From: Acidobacteriaceae bacterium
Lineage (GTDB): Bacteria; Acidobacteriota; Terriglobia; Bryobacterales; Bryobacteraceae
Length of the DNA stretch: 64,000 nt
Assembly: GCA_019240405.1 (NCBI GenBank)
Contig: JAFAYL010000061.1
Span: 24,643-88,642 of the forward strand
Reading direction: 5' to 3'
Shown: one piece after another, positions 24,418 to 33,993 of the stretch
How the letters are laid out: every line of letters begins with the position of its first letter
Position numbering within the stretch: the stretch's first letter is position 1
Notes under the pieces: model-generated
The model's database searches: none
What the model saw: only the letters and a program-made list of their open reading frames with translations
Told to the model about the DNA's origin: nothing
Program-made: the position numbers and the translations under genes

Positions 24418-27400
24418 ATGAAAACAAATATCATCCGTGTGCTGCTCGGCGCCGCGTCTGTTGCGGCGATCGTCGCGCAAACCGCCAACCAGGCTCCACC
24501 TCCTTCTGCGCAACGCAGCGTTTCGTCCCAAACCGGCCAATCTCCTCCGGGCTCGCGTGCCGCGGTCACTGTCCGCGGCACCGTCAAAGATGATACGGGC
24601 GGGGTCATTCCCGGAGCTGTCGTCACCTTAACCGACTCCGCCGGTAATGCTAAAACCACAACGACTGGAGCAGATGGAACTTACGCTTTCCGCGGAGTCA
24701 CACCGGGCTCATACACCGTTTCAGCCACCTATTCAGGCCTGCAACAAACCGGTCCTGTGGCCGTCAATCCCGCTCCTGGGCAACCCGCGGTCGGCAATGT
24801 TGTGATGACGGTGCGGACTCAACGCCAAGAGGTCACCGTAACCGATACGACTACAAACCAGGTCAGCACAGATCCAGCAAACAACGCCTCTGCTTTAGTT
24901 CTTCGGAAGGAAGATCTCGACGCCTTGCCCGACGATCCGGATGACCTGGAGGCCGATCTGCAAGCGCTAGCTGGCCCTTCAGCCGGACCAGGCGGAAACC
25001 AAATTTTCATCGATGGGTTCACCGGTGGAAGGCTTCCTCCTAAGCAATCAATTCGCGAAATTCGAATTAACTCCAACCCGTTCTCTGCCGAGTACGACAA
25101 GCTCGGCTACGGCCGCATCCAGATCTTCACAAAGCCAGGCACCGATAAGTTTCACGGTCAGGGATATTACGATATCAGCGACGCTATCTGGAATTCGCGC
25201 AATCCCTTTCTGAGCGTCAGCCCGCCTTTCAGAACCCAGCAATTTGGCGGCAACATTAGCGGCCCCCTGGGCCAGCGTGCGAGCTTCTTTATTGATGCTG
25301 AGCGCCGCAATATCGACGACAACGGGATTATTAACGCCCAAATCCCCGCAGCCGATTTCGTCACTTCCGTGAGAGATCAAACCTTCTATCCGACCCCACA
25401 GCGGCGTACCACGGTGAGTCCCCGCGTCGATTACCAGTTCAATGCAAATAACACCCTGAGCCTGCGTTACACCTATCTCGATAACAACCGTCTTCTAACC
25501 GGTGTTGGCAGCTTCAATCTTCCTGGAAACGGCTACTCGCTATTGAATACAGAACAGACCGCCCAGATCGTCGAGACTTCAGTCCTAAGTCCCCATGCCG
25601 TTAACGAAACCCACTTCCAATATGCTCGCGAAGATCAGTTCGAAAAAAGCCAGCTAACCACACCCCAGCTCAACGTAGCCAACTCATTCGTATCGGGAGG
25701 CTCTGGATATAGCTCGCCCCAATACGGCTCTACTTACGACATTCAAAACCAATACGAGCTTCAAAATTACACAACTCTAACCTACGGAGCTCATAACATA
25801 AAGACCGGCATCCGAATCCGGAGCACCACAATTGATGATTACTCGCCGAAGAATTTCAATGGCGTTTACACCTTTCTGGGTAATTCTCAGCGCACATCGA
25901 TCGAGCAATACCTCATGGCCGAAGAACTGCTTCACGCTGGATTTAGTAGTCAGACGGTGAGCAATCTAGACGACGGCCCTTCGATATTCACTCTCAGCGC
26001 TCCCGGGCCGTCAGGCAGCCCGTTCGTCGGTTTTTATCAGCTCGACTTCGGTCCGTTTATCCAAGATGACTGGCGTGTGAAACCCAACCTGACTTTGAGT
26101 CTCGGAATGCGCTGGGAAGCGCAAACGAATATATCCGACAAGAATGATTGGGCACCTAGATTCGCCTTCGCGTGGTCGCCCGGCGCAAAAGGAATTAATA
26201 GCCGCCCCAAAACTGTGATCCGCGGCGGATGGGGCATTTTCTACGACCGTTTCCAAGCTACCAATATTCTCGCCGCCTATCGCTACAACGGAGTAAACGA
26301 GATCAATTACGTCGTAGATAAGCCTACTCTATTCGACGCTTCCTTCGATACCATTCCCACGAGCGAACTCACCATTTCAAACAGTCAGCAGCGTTATCAG
26401 ATAGATAGCCATCTTCATGCACCCTATCTCATGCAAACCGTCATTGGCGTCGAACGTCAACTGCTGTCGCATACCACTTTAACCGTCAATTTCATGAACT
26501 CTCGCGGCCTTCACGAGCTCAGGACTGTTGACATCAATGCTCCAATACCAACGACATCGAATCCTCTACCCGGCGCGCCAGTTTCAGTCGCGGGCAGTTC
26601 CGCAGTAAATGCCAACAGCATCGGCATCCGTCCGTACGGCGATGTGGGTGACATCTACAATTATGAATCGACCGGGATCTTCAAGCAAACTCAGTTGATC
26701 GCCATGCTGAACAGCTCGATCGGACGCTGGTTTACTCTGTTCGCCCGGTATATCTACGGCGAAGCTCATAGCGATACCGATGGTCTAGGGACGCTTCCTT
26801 CCAATCAGTACGACTTCGCGGAAGATTACGGGCGATCTCAGCTCGATATTCGAAATCAGTTTTTTGCCGGGGGCTCCATCGCTGGTCCTTGGGGCTTACG
26901 ATTCTCTCCTTTTGTTGTCGCTCATAGTGGCACGCCGTTCAATGTCACAACTGGAACTGATCTTTTCCTAACAGGCCAGCCGCAGCCCACGGCGCGGCCG
27001 AGCATTGCCGGAGGGCCGGGTTCAAACACCATCGACACTCCTTACGGCTTTCTCGACACTCTCCCTTTGCCGGGGCAACCGCTCGTCGAGCGCAATATCG
27101 GCGAAGGCCCCGGATTTCTCGGCATCAACCTGCGGGTGAGTAAGACGTGGGGCTTCGGAACAACTAAATTTTCAGGACCATCGGGCGGCGCGACATCCCG
27201 GAGCGGCTACGGCGGTGGCGGACCTTTCCGCGGCGGTTTCGATACGCTTACCGAACACCGATACAACCTGACACTCTCGGTGGGCGCGCGCAACATTCTA
27301 AACCACGCCAACCTCAATACTCCAAACGGGGCGCTCACATCGCCCTACCGATTCGAATCGACTAACATCACCGGTGGCTATGCTGCCGAAGCAACGGCCA

Positions 27401-27444
27401 GCGATCAGCGGCGCCTTGACTTACAACTACGATTTGCCTTCTAA
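24418..27444 (+). CDS. Oar-like TonB-dependent receptor with carboxypeptidase-regulatory domain
   Basis: 1008 residues from ATG at 24418 (a TTG five codons upstream is less likely). A signal peptide (MKTNIIRVLLGAASVAAIVAQ) is followed by a Pro/Gln-rich stretch. Next is a carboxypeptidase-regulatory-like beta-sandwich (about 50-135, VTVRGTVKDDTGGVIPGAVV), then a plug-like region (ALPDDPDDLEADLQALAGPSAG, IFIDGFTGG) and a long beta barrel ending in an aromatic residue (LQLRFAF). This architecture is greatly expanded in Acidobacteria and is thought to import carbohydrates or other large compounds across the outer membrane. No clear TonB box was seen. Confidence 0.86.
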   Translation: MKTNIIRVLLGAASVAAIVAQTANQAPPPSAQRSVSSQTGQSPPGSRAAVTVRGTVKDDTGGVIPGAVVTLTDSAGNAKTTTTGADGTYAFRGVTPGSYTVSATYSGLQQTGPVAVNPAPGQPAVGNVVMTVRTQRQEVTVTDTTTNQVSTDPANNASALVLRKEDLDALPDDPDDLEADLQALAGPSAGPGGNQIFIDGFTGGRLPPKQSIREIRINSNPFSAEYDKLGYGRIQIFTKPGTDKFHGQGYYDISDAIWNSRNPFLSVSPPFRTQQFGGNISGPLGQRASFFIDAERRNIDDNGIINAQIPAADFVTSVRDQTFYPTPQRRTTVSPRVDYQFNANNTLSLRYTYLDNNRLLTGVGSFNLPGNGYSLLNTEQTAQIVETSVLSPHAVNETHFQYAREDQFEKSQLTTPQLNVANSFVSGGSGYSSPQYGSTYDIQNQYELQNYTTLTYGAHNIKTGIRIRSTTIDDYSPKNFNGVYTFLGNSQRTSIEQYLMAEELLHAGFSSQTVSNLDDGPSIFTLSAPGPSGSPFVGFYQLDFGPFIQDDWRVKPNLTLSLGMRWEAQTNISDKNDWAPRFAFAWSPGAKGINSRPKTVIRGGWGIFYDRFQATNILAAYRYNGVNEINYVVDKPTLFDASFDTIPTSELTISNSQQRYQIDSHLHAPYLMQTVIGVERQLLSHTTLTVNFMNSRGLHELRTVDINAPIPTTSNPLPGAPVSVAGSSAVNANSIGIRPYGDVGDIYNYESTGIFKQTQLIAMLNSSIGRWFTLFARYIYGEAHSDTDGLGTLPSNQYDFAEDYGRSQLDIRNQFFAGGSIAGPWGLRFSPFVVAHSGTPFNVTTGTDLFLTGQPQPTARPSIAGGPGSNTIDTPYGFLDTLPLPGQPLVERNIGEGPGFLGINLRVSKTWGFGTTKFSGPSGGATSRSGYGGGGPFRGGFDTLTEHRYNLTLSVGARNILNHANLNTPNGALTSPYRFESTNITGGYAAEATASDQRRLDLQLRFAF

Positions 27445-27465
27445 GCCAGCGGAACTGAAAGGGCC

Positions 27466-28470
27466 TTACTGCGGATTGCCCGGATTACCCGCTGACTGCT
27501 GCTGTTGCTTGAAGGCGTCCAGGCTACCCTTTTGCAGCATTGACGTTCCTGTATCGATGAAGGTCGGGATCGGCGAGTAGGAGTTTGCTCTCCAGTCACC
27601 CGATAAAGGATTTGGCTTGTGGTGGTGCAAGTCATCCAGCACCTTGCAGCCGTAATATCCCATCGTATAAGGTTTTTGAGCAATGGTCGCGGAGATCACG
27701 CCCTTCTGAATCCAATCTAAAGTCCGCTGATCTGTATCCATGGCCACGATCGTGATCTTGCCTGTTAAATTCTCCCGATTCACCACCTCACCCACCTCCG
27801 GGCAGGCAATTGCCTCGAGGCAAACAATTGCATCCACTCTGTTCTTACTCTCGATAATCGTTCTCGCGTTATCGAAAGCGACGGGAGCATCACCCTTCAT
27901 ATCGATTGTTTGTGCAACTTTGATGCCCGGGTGAGCTTGGAACGCGCTTTGATAGCCTTCCAATCGCTCGTTCAAATTGGCTTGAGCCGGAATCGTAAAG
28001 ATCGCAACCGAACCTTTCCCGTTGAGCAGTTTCGCCACCAGCTCGCCGCCGAGTTTTCCCGCGTTGAAGTTGTCGGTGCCAATGAACAGCAGTCTCTTGC
28101 TGTCTGGAGCATCCGAATCCACCGTAATCACCGGAATACCTTGCCCCAATGCCGAATCGATGTCGGGCGCGAGCACCTTGGCATCCGCCGCTGAAACCAT
28201 AATTCCGCTCGGTTTCAGCGCCACTGCTCTCTGAAATTCTTTCTCCTCGCCCTGAGGATCATAGGTGTCTGGTCCTGCAATATCCGACTTGACCTTCATC
28301 TCGGAGGCGGCATGATTCAGCCCGGCCAGAACGGTCTGCCAGTACGCCAACTTGATATTCGCCGCAACGAGAAAATACTTTTCCGTCGGCTCGTGCGCTG
28401 GAGCTCCACAGCCGCTCAAAAAAACCAACGTGACGGTACCCGCAACCGCAACCCAAATGTTTTTCATCAT
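27466..28470 (-). CDS. Periplasmic sugar-binding lipoprotein (Peripla_BP_4)
   Basis: 334 residues. FLSGC near residue 20 is a lipobox, so the mature protein is probably anchored to the membrane at that Cys. The rest follows the ribose/galactose-binding fold: KLAYWQTVLAGLNHAA, IMVSAADAKVLAPDIDSALGQGIPVITVDSD, FIGTDNFNAGKLGGE. Such proteins deliver sugars to ABC importers, but no permease or ATPase gene is adjacent. The C-terminal tail is Gln/Asn/Pro-rich. Confidence 0.86.
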   Translation of the reverse strand: MMKNIWVAVAGTVTLVFLSGCGAPAHEPTEKYFLVAANIKLAYWQTVLAGLNHAASEMKVKSDIAGPDTYDPQGEEKEFQRAVALKPSGIMVSAADAKVLAPDIDSALGQGIPVITVDSDAPDSKRLLFIGTDNFNAGKLGGELVAKLLNGKGSVAIFTIPAQANLNERLEGYQSAFQAHPGIKVAQTIDMKGDAPVAFDNARTIIESKNRVDAIVCLEAIACPEVGEVVNRENLTGKITIVAMDTDQRTLDWIQKGVISATIAQKPYTMGYYGCKVLDDLHHHKPNPLSGDWRANSYSPIPTFIDTGTSMLQKGSLDAFKQQQQSAGNPGNPQ

Positions 28471-28512
28471 TCCGTAATACCTGCGCGGGAGTATATCATG
28501 CCTTGTCTTCAG

Positions 28513-29427
28513 TCATTCGTTGTTCCGGCATGCGCGCTCGTACACGAGGCGGGCCGATGCTAGATCTTCAACGGCAATACCAAGCGACTTGAAAATTGTC
28601 GTTCGCCCCGCCTCCGGATTAGATATCTTGCCAGCGAGCAGTTCACCGATCTCTGCATAAATGCTCGCTCTGGAATGCAAAATCTCGCCGGATTCCTGCA
28701 ACGCAGCTTCGCGCGAGTCAACTACGACGGTCGCCTCTCTCATGGCCTGAGCATCAATTTCGCGCTTCCCCAGCCCCACTGCACCCACTGCATTCACGTG
28801 TGCGCCCTCCTTCAACCAAGTTCCGTACAAAACCGGCTCCGAGGCGTTCGTAACTGTGACTACCACGTCTGCGCCCCGAACGGCTTCTTCCGCCGTCATG
28901 TTCTTCGCACCGATTTCAGCAGCAAATTTTGCCGCGTGCTCAGCATTACGGCTCCATACACGCACGTCTACAAATCTGCGCACGCGCTTCAGTGCTTCAA
29001 AATGCGTCCTTGCCTGAACACCGCTTCCCAATATCGCCAGAACCGAAGCATTTTCGGAAGCGAGCAGTTCAGTGGCAATCGCCGACACCACTGCTGTTCT
29101 CCACGCAGTGATAACACGGCCATCCATCAGCGCGAGAAGTTCCCCCGTATCTGTCCTGAAGAGGAGCATGGTCGCCAAATGAGTGTGCAGCCCGCGATTC
29201 GCATTCTCCGGGTAAACACTCACAAACTTCGCGCCCATTACGTCGCCGTAAACGGCCGGCATAATCCCAAAGAAGGCTGCATGTTCAGGAAGCGGCACTA
29301 TGGTGCGCACCGGCTGCATCACACGTCCGGCAGAAAAGTCGATGAGCGCTTCCTTCAATATTGGGAACAATTCTTCCAAGCAAAGAAGCGCTTGAACTCG
29401 CTCCTCAGGTATAAAAATAATTTCCAT
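28513..29427 (-). CDS. Ornithine cyclodeaminase/mu-crystallin family protein
   Basis: 304 residues from ATG at 29427; an upstream TTG is possible but less likely. AILGSGVQARTHFEALKRVR (about residues 125-145) is the NAD(P)-binding Rossmann motif. YPENANRGLHTHLATMLLF and MDGRVITAWRTAVVSAIAT are typical of the family. Members include ornithine cyclodeaminase, alanine dehydrogenase and ketimine reductase, so the exact reaction cannot be set from sequence. It lies 42 bases upstream of the sugar-binding protein gene on the same strand. Confidence 0.82.
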   Translation of the reverse strand: MEIIFIPEERVQALLCLEELFPILKEALIDFSAGRVMQPVRTIVPLPEHAAFFGIMPAVYGDVMGAKFVSVYPENANRGLHTHLATMLLFRTDTGELLALMDGRVITAWRTAVVSAIATELLASENASVLAILGSGVQARTHFEALKRVRRFVDVRVWSRNAEHAAKFAAEIGAKNMTAEEAVRGADVVVTVTNASEPVLYGTWLKEGAHVNAVGAVGLGKREIDAQAMREATVVVDSREAALQESGEILHSRASIYAEIGELLAGKISNPEAGRTTIFKSLGIAVEDLASARLVYERACRNNE

Positions 29428-29496
29428 GCTCTGCTTGCCGCTCCTCGACGCTAACACTGCTAGACTTGTGTGTGAAAATATCCCGAGTTTTTAATA

Positions 29497-31035
29497 ATGC
29501 ATCACCCCGATTTGCTAGGGACGCTTGGCGCGCTCCGCTCTAGCCGTTTTCTCGATCAGCTACAGCCGGAGCGAACGCTTAAAGAAGAGCTTCGCTCGAA
29601 TCTCATCTGCAAATTAAACCGCACCGAGACTCTCTTTCCGGGAGTTATGGGATTCGAAGACACTGTTCTCCCGCAAATCGTGAATGCCATCTTATCGCGT
29701 CACAACTTCATTCTTTTGGGCTTGCGCGGGCAGGCCAAAACGCGCCTCGCGCGATTACTTACGAATTTTCTGGACCCGCAAATGGCCTATATTGCGGGAT
29801 GCGAGATTCGGGACCATCCGCTACGCCCAATCTGCAAACAATGCCGCGAGAAACTTGCCACGTTGGGCGACGATACCCCAATCGCCTGGATCTCTGCCCA
29901 GGAGCGTTATATCGAAAAATTAGCCACTCCCGACGTGACTATCGCCGACATGATTGGCGATATCGATCCAATCAAAGCTGCTCGCTCCGGACAAGATATT
30001 TCAAGTGAGCTGACCATCCATTACGGACTTCTCCCGCGCGCTAACCGGAGCCTCTTCGTCATCAACGAGCTTCCCGATCTGGCCGGCAAAGTTCAAGTCG
30101 GTCTCTTCAACATCATGCAAGAGGGCGACGTTCAGATCAAAGGCTATCCCGTCCGTCTTCCGCTCGATGTTCTATTGGTGTTCACGGCAAATCCGGAGGA
30201 TTACACGGCGCGCGGAAAAATTATCACGCCCTTAAAGGACCGTATCGGAAGCGAAATCCGCACGCATTATCCCTTGACCATCGCGCACGGCATCGCTATC
30301 ACCAAGCAAGAGGCCTGGACGCGCCGCCGCTCGCCGGTTCAAATGGAAGTACCCCCGTACCTTCACGAAGTCATCGAGCAAGTCGCATTCCTGGCGCGCG
30401 AGGACAAGCGTGTAGACAAGAGATCAGGAGTTTCGCAGCGTTTGCCCATCAGCGTTCTCGAAAATGTGATCTCTAACGCCGAGCGGCGTGCTCTTAAAAC
30501 GAAAGAAACCGAGGCCGTCCCGCGAATTCTCGATCTCTATGCAGCCCTACCTTCCATTACTGGAAAGCTCGAGCTGGAATACGAAGGTGAGCTGAAAGGC
30601 GGAGATGCCATTGGCCGCGATCTCATCCGCAATGCAGTGGCAAAAGTTTATACCTCGTACTTCGATGGCGTGAATCTGCGCCATCTCATTCAATGGTTCG
30701 AGCTGGGTGGCTCGATTCGTGTCGATGAGACAATGCCTGTTACCCAAATGCTCGAGCAGCTCGACCGCGTTCCGGATCTGTTCTCATTTACCCGCAAGCT
30801 AGGTGTCGATACAGATGAAAGCGACGCCATGCGAGCCTCGGCCGCCGAATTTATCCTCGAAGGCCTGTATGCTCACAAGCGCATCAGCCGCAACGAAGAA
30901 CTTGAGTTCGTGGCTGGCGAGCGCCTGGTCCGTGAAGAACGTGTTCACGAGCGCGAAGACACGCAACGGCGCGGCTTCGACCCTCGACGGGGCGGGAATG
31001 GACCTGGTGGAGGCGGCCGCCGGAACCTCAATTAA
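29497..31035 (+). CDS. MoxR/magnesium-chelatase-like AAA+ ATPase
   Basis: 512 residues. GLRGQAKTRLARLL near residue 73 is a variant Walker A. LFVINELPDLAG near 190 takes the Walker B place, with Asn-Glu instead of Asp-Glu. VFTANPEDYTARGKII is the sensor-1 region. Between A and B lies CEIRDHPLRPICKQC, a possible metal-binding cysteine cluster. The C-terminal 30 residues are Arg/Gly-rich. Such ATPases work with VWA partners as chaperone-like machines that insert cofactors or remodel complexes. The partner gene begins 21 bases downstream. Confidence 0.83.
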   Translation: MHHPDLLGTLGALRSSRFLDQLQPERTLKEELRSNLICKLNRTETLFPGVMGFEDTVLPQIVNAILSRHNFILLGLRGQAKTRLARLLTNFLDPQMAYIAGCEIRDHPLRPICKQCREKLATLGDDTPIAWISAQERYIEKLATPDVTIADMIGDIDPIKAARSGQDISSELTIHYGLLPRANRSLFVINELPDLAGKVQVGLFNIMQEGDVQIKGYPVRLPLDVLLVFTANPEDYTARGKIITPLKDRIGSEIRTHYPLTIAHGIAITKQEAWTRRRSPVQMEVPPYLHEVIEQVAFLAREDKRVDKRSGVSQRLPISVLENVISNAERRALKTKETEAVPRILDLYAALPSITGKLELEYEGELKGGDAIGRDLIRNAVAKVYTSYFDGVNLRHLIQWFELGGSIRVDETMPVTQMLEQLDRVPDLFSFTRKLGVDTDESDAMRASAAEFILEGLYAHKRISRNEELEFVAGERLVREERVHEREDTQRRGFDPRRGGNGPGGGGRRNLN

Positions 31036-31056
31036 CTTGCACAGCAAAGCAGCCGC

Positions 31057-32295
31057 ATGAGACGGATCTCTTACTCACGCTTCAATGAAGAAGATTTAGG
31101 GATCGACGTCGACGATCTCGTTCGAGCGCTCGCCGACTACTTCCTCCAGAGCGGCTATAGTGATCCGTATCTCCGCTTCTCGGAGATGAACCAACACACG
31201 CTCGAAGATCTCAAACGAGCGATTGAGCGCGCGCTTGAAAGCGGCGATCTCTTCGATTCCGAGCGCGCCCAACAGATACTCGAGCGGCTTCAACAGATGT
31301 CGGCCCAGCAACGCGATCAATTAATCGAGCGCCTCGTCAATAGGCTCGAACAGGCCGGATATGTCGACGTAGAGGGTCCACCTCCGGAATCAGCTACTGC
31401 TCCCGGGTCGCAGGATGGCCCGGAGACCCGCTCGCACTTCGAAGTCACCGACAAGGCCATCGACTTCCTCGGATTCAAGACCCTGAAAGATCTTCTTGGC
31501 TCGCTCGGTAAGTCGAGTTTCGGCGCGCATGATACCCGCGACCTCTCGACCGGCATCGATTCGAGTGGCGCCCCGAAATGTTACGAATTCGGCGACACGC
31601 TCAATCTTGACGTGCCAACCACGTTATTTTCCGCACTGCAACGAGAGGGCCTGCGCCTTCCCTTGAAGCTGGAGTATTCGGATCTTCATGTACACCAATC
31701 CGAATATCAAAGCTCATGCGCTACGGTCCTAATGCTCGATTGCAGCCACAGCATGATCCTATATGGCGAAGATCGATTTACGCCCGCAAAAAAGGTCGCG
31801 CTCGCGCTCGCGCACTTGATCCGCACGCAATATCCCGGCGACTCGCTGCGATGTGTCCTTTTTCACGATTCGGCCGAAGAGCTGCGCATCTCCGAGCTGG
31901 CGCGCGTGCAAGTTGGTCCATACTACACGAATACTCGCGATGGCCTCATCCTTGCCCAAAGACTTCTGTCTCAAGAAAAGAAGGATATGAAGCAAATCGT
32001 CATGATCACTGACGGAAAGCCGTCCGCCCTTACACTTGAGGACGGTCGCATTTATAAGAACGCTTTTGGCCTCGACCCGCTCGTAATTAGTCAAACCTTG
32101 GAAGAAGTAGCTCGATGCAAAAAACAAGGCATTTTGATCAACACTTTCATGCTTGCCAGCGACTACGGTCTGGTGCAGTTCATTCAGAAAGTAACCCAGA
32201 TGTGCCGCGGGAAAGCTTACTTTACCACGCCTTACACACTCGGCAATTACTTACTGATGGACTACATGAACCGCAAAACAAGAACCATACACTAA
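31057..32295 (+). CDS. VWA-domain partner of the MoxR-like ATPase
   Basis: 412 residues. The N-terminal half is charged and helical. The VWA domain spans about 220-400: MLDCSHS is the metal-dependent adhesion site (D-x-S-x-S), with YYTNTRDGL and MITDGKPSA providing the Thr and second Asp, so the site looks complete. Pairing with an adjacent AAA+ ATPase is the standard MoxR-VWA arrangement, as in RavA-ViaA or CoxD-CoxE. The target complex is unknown. Its last four bases overlap the end of the convergent cdsA gene. Confidence 0.83.
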   Translation: MRRISYSRFNEEDLGIDVDDLVRALADYFLQSGYSDPYLRFSEMNQHTLEDLKRAIERALESGDLFDSERAQQILERLQQMSAQQRDQLIERLVNRLEQAGYVDVEGPPPESATAPGSQDGPETRSHFEVTDKAIDFLGFKTLKDLLGSLGKSSFGAHDTRDLSTGIDSSGAPKCYEFGDTLNLDVPTTLFSALQREGLRLPLKLEYSDLHVHQSEYQSSCATVLMLDCSHSMILYGEDRFTPAKKVALALAHLIRTQYPGDSLRCVLFHDSAEELRISELARVQVGPYYTNTRDGLILAQRLLSQEKKDMKQIVMITDGKPSALTLEDGRIYKNAFGLDPLVISQTLEEVARCKKQGILINTFMLASDYGLVQFIQKVTQMCRGKAYFTTPYTLGNYLLMDYMNRKTRTIH

Positions 32296-33071
32296 CGAAG
32301 TAAGTACCCGCTTATAACTGAGAGCACATAGACCACAGGTAAACTAAAGAGACTGCTATCAACCCGGTCTAACATTCCTCCATGGCCCGGTAATATTGCG
32401 CCGCTGTCCTTGATTCCTGCACCGCGCTTGACCGCAGATTCTGCCAGATCACCACATTGCCCGGCAATGTTTCCAGCAAGCGCGATACCGCCGACATGCC
32501 AGAACGGAATCTGCGGCATGAAATAGCCCATGTAAATAAGCCCGAACGCAACTGAACCAAATACAGAAGCTACGGCTCCCTCCCAGCTTTTGTTAGGACT
32601 TATCGTGGCCGCCAACCGGTGTTTTCCCAATCGCCGTCCAGTGTAGTACGCCAGAGTATCACCAGCCCAATTTAAAGCCAGACCAAAAAATAGCCAGTGG
32701 ACGCTCTCACTGCGCAGGAGCACTGCAAAGCGCCACGGCGCAAACGTGTAGAGCGCACCAAAAAACGCTGCAGACACCGCTGGGAGTACGTTCCTCAGAT
32801 CTCGATCCCGCAGTGCATTTGTCAAAGCTGCAGCGCTGAGAATCGTTAACCCGATCACGGCTTCTTCGGGCCATAGCAAGATCAGAATACCCGCCGCGAT
32901 TCCGAATAACCCAGGCCGCGGAATGTTGTGAGCGCCTACAAGTCCCGCGTACTCCCAGAAGCAAAGCAGACTCATGCAAACAGCAGCCACTAGGAACAGC
33001 CACTGAGGCGCAAAGAAAACCAGATATGTCGCGACTGCGATTAACCCCACCGCAGTTAGGGGGCGCTTCAT
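32292..33071 (-). CDS. cdsA: Phosphatidate cytidylyltransferase
   Basis: About 259 residues from ATG at 33071 (two codons after an alternative start at 33077). It is highly hydrophobic with about seven to eight membrane segments. The segment SAVKRGAGIKDSGAILPGHG followed by GMLDRVDS is the CdsA signature. The enzyme makes CDP-diacylglycerol from phosphatidic acid and CTP in the inner membrane, the precursor of all phospholipids. It is the last gene of the envelope operon, following uppS as in many bacteria. Confidence 0.9.
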   Translation of the reverse strand: MKRPLTAVGLIAVATYLVFFAPQWLFLVAAVCMSLLCFWEYAGLVGAHNIPRPGLFGIAAGILILLWPEEAVIGLTILSAAALTNALRDRDLRNVLPAVSAAFFGALYTFAPWRFAVLLRSESVHWLFFGLALNWAGDTLAYYTGRRLGKHRLAATISPNKSWEGAVASVFGSVAFGLIYMGYFMPQIPFWHVGGIALAGNIAGQCGDLAESAVKRGAGIKDSGAILPGHGGMLDRVDSSLFSLPVVYVLSVISGYLLR

Positions 33072-33101
33072 GACCAAAGGAGGGCAGGAAGGAGAATTCG
33101 G

Positions 33102-33947
33102 TTACGCGAGAGGCATTTCCACTTCCTCTTCTTCCATAAGAAGGGAAGATGCATCCACTACCGGTGCCGCGCTACGTTCCACTCCCCCAAAACGACGCTC
33201 CCGGTTTTGATATTCGAGGATCGCTTCGAGAAGATCTGCGCGCGTAAAATCGGGCCAGAGCGTTTCTGTGATGTAAAGTTCCGCGTATGCGATCTGCCAC
33301 AGCAGAAAATTGCTGATCCGCATTTCGCCCGAGGTCCGAATCAGTAAATCGGGGTCTCTGATCCCCGCCGTGTAAACGTGTTCTGAAATCGCGTCCTCGG
33401 TAATTTCAAGCGAATCCAACTTCCCTTCAAGCCTCGCGTTGTTAAGGATCGAGTTCACCGCGTCCACTAACTCAGTGCGGCCACCATAATTGATCGCAAG
33501 ATTCAAGCGCATCCCGCGATTCTGCGACGTTTTGCCTATTGCACGGCGCAGCTCGTCTTGAACTACACTCGGTAACGACTCCAAACGCCCAATAACCGCC
33601 AATTGAATGCCGTTCCGGATTAGATTCGGCAGTTCTCGGCACAGGTAGAATAGCAACAGACGCCACAACCCCTCCACCTCCTGACGAGGTCGCTTCCAGT
33701 TCTCAACCGAAAACGCATAGAGAGTTAACGTCTCCACTCCCAGTTGCGCGCACGTTTCCACCACCGTTCGTACTGGATCTACGCCCGCCTTGTGTCCCGC
33801 GAGCCGCGGAAAATTTCGCCTTCTCGCCCAGCGGCCGTTCCCGTCCATTATGATCGCTATATGGCCAGGCAAACGGTTGGCCTCGAGTTGCATCGCAATT
33901 CCCCAATCGCGATCCCCGGGAGAGAGGGCGTCAAGCAGCTGCTTCAT
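33102..33947 (-). CDS. uppS: Undecaprenyl diphosphate synthase
   Basis: 281 residues. HIAIIMDGNGRWA near residue 30 holds the catalytic Asp and diphosphate-binding loop. LYAFSVENWKRP, NLAINYGGRTEL and PDLLIRTSGEMRISNFLLWQ are further signatures; GEMRISN differs slightly from the common GEqRLSN. The enzyme extends farnesyl diphosphate to the C55 carrier of cell-wall and O-antigen synthesis. A Glu-rich C-terminal tail (about 265-281) is unusual. It precedes cdsA, the normal order. Confidence 0.92.
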   Translation of the reverse strand: MKQLLDALSPGDRDWGIAMQLEANRLPGHIAIIMDGNGRWARRRNFPRLAGHKAGVDPVRTVVETCAQLGVETLTLYAFSVENWKRPRQEVEGLWRLLLFYLCRELPNLIRNGIQLAVIGRLESLPSVVQDELRRAIGKTSQNRGMRLNLAINYGGRTELVDAVNSILNNARLEGKLDSLEITEDAISEHVYTAGIRDPDLLIRTSGEMRISNFLLWQIAYAELYITETLWPDFTRADLLEAILEYQNRERRFGGVERSAAPVVDASSLLMEEEEVEMPLA

Positions 33948-33993
33948 AGTGTAAAGCTCTATAATACATCAAGGGAGCCGTTGAACCCGCCAA

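Noticed and set aside
28675..29454. 259-residue plus-strand frame
   Set aside because: Antisense shadow of the ornithine-cyclodeaminase-like gene; Cys/His-rich random look.
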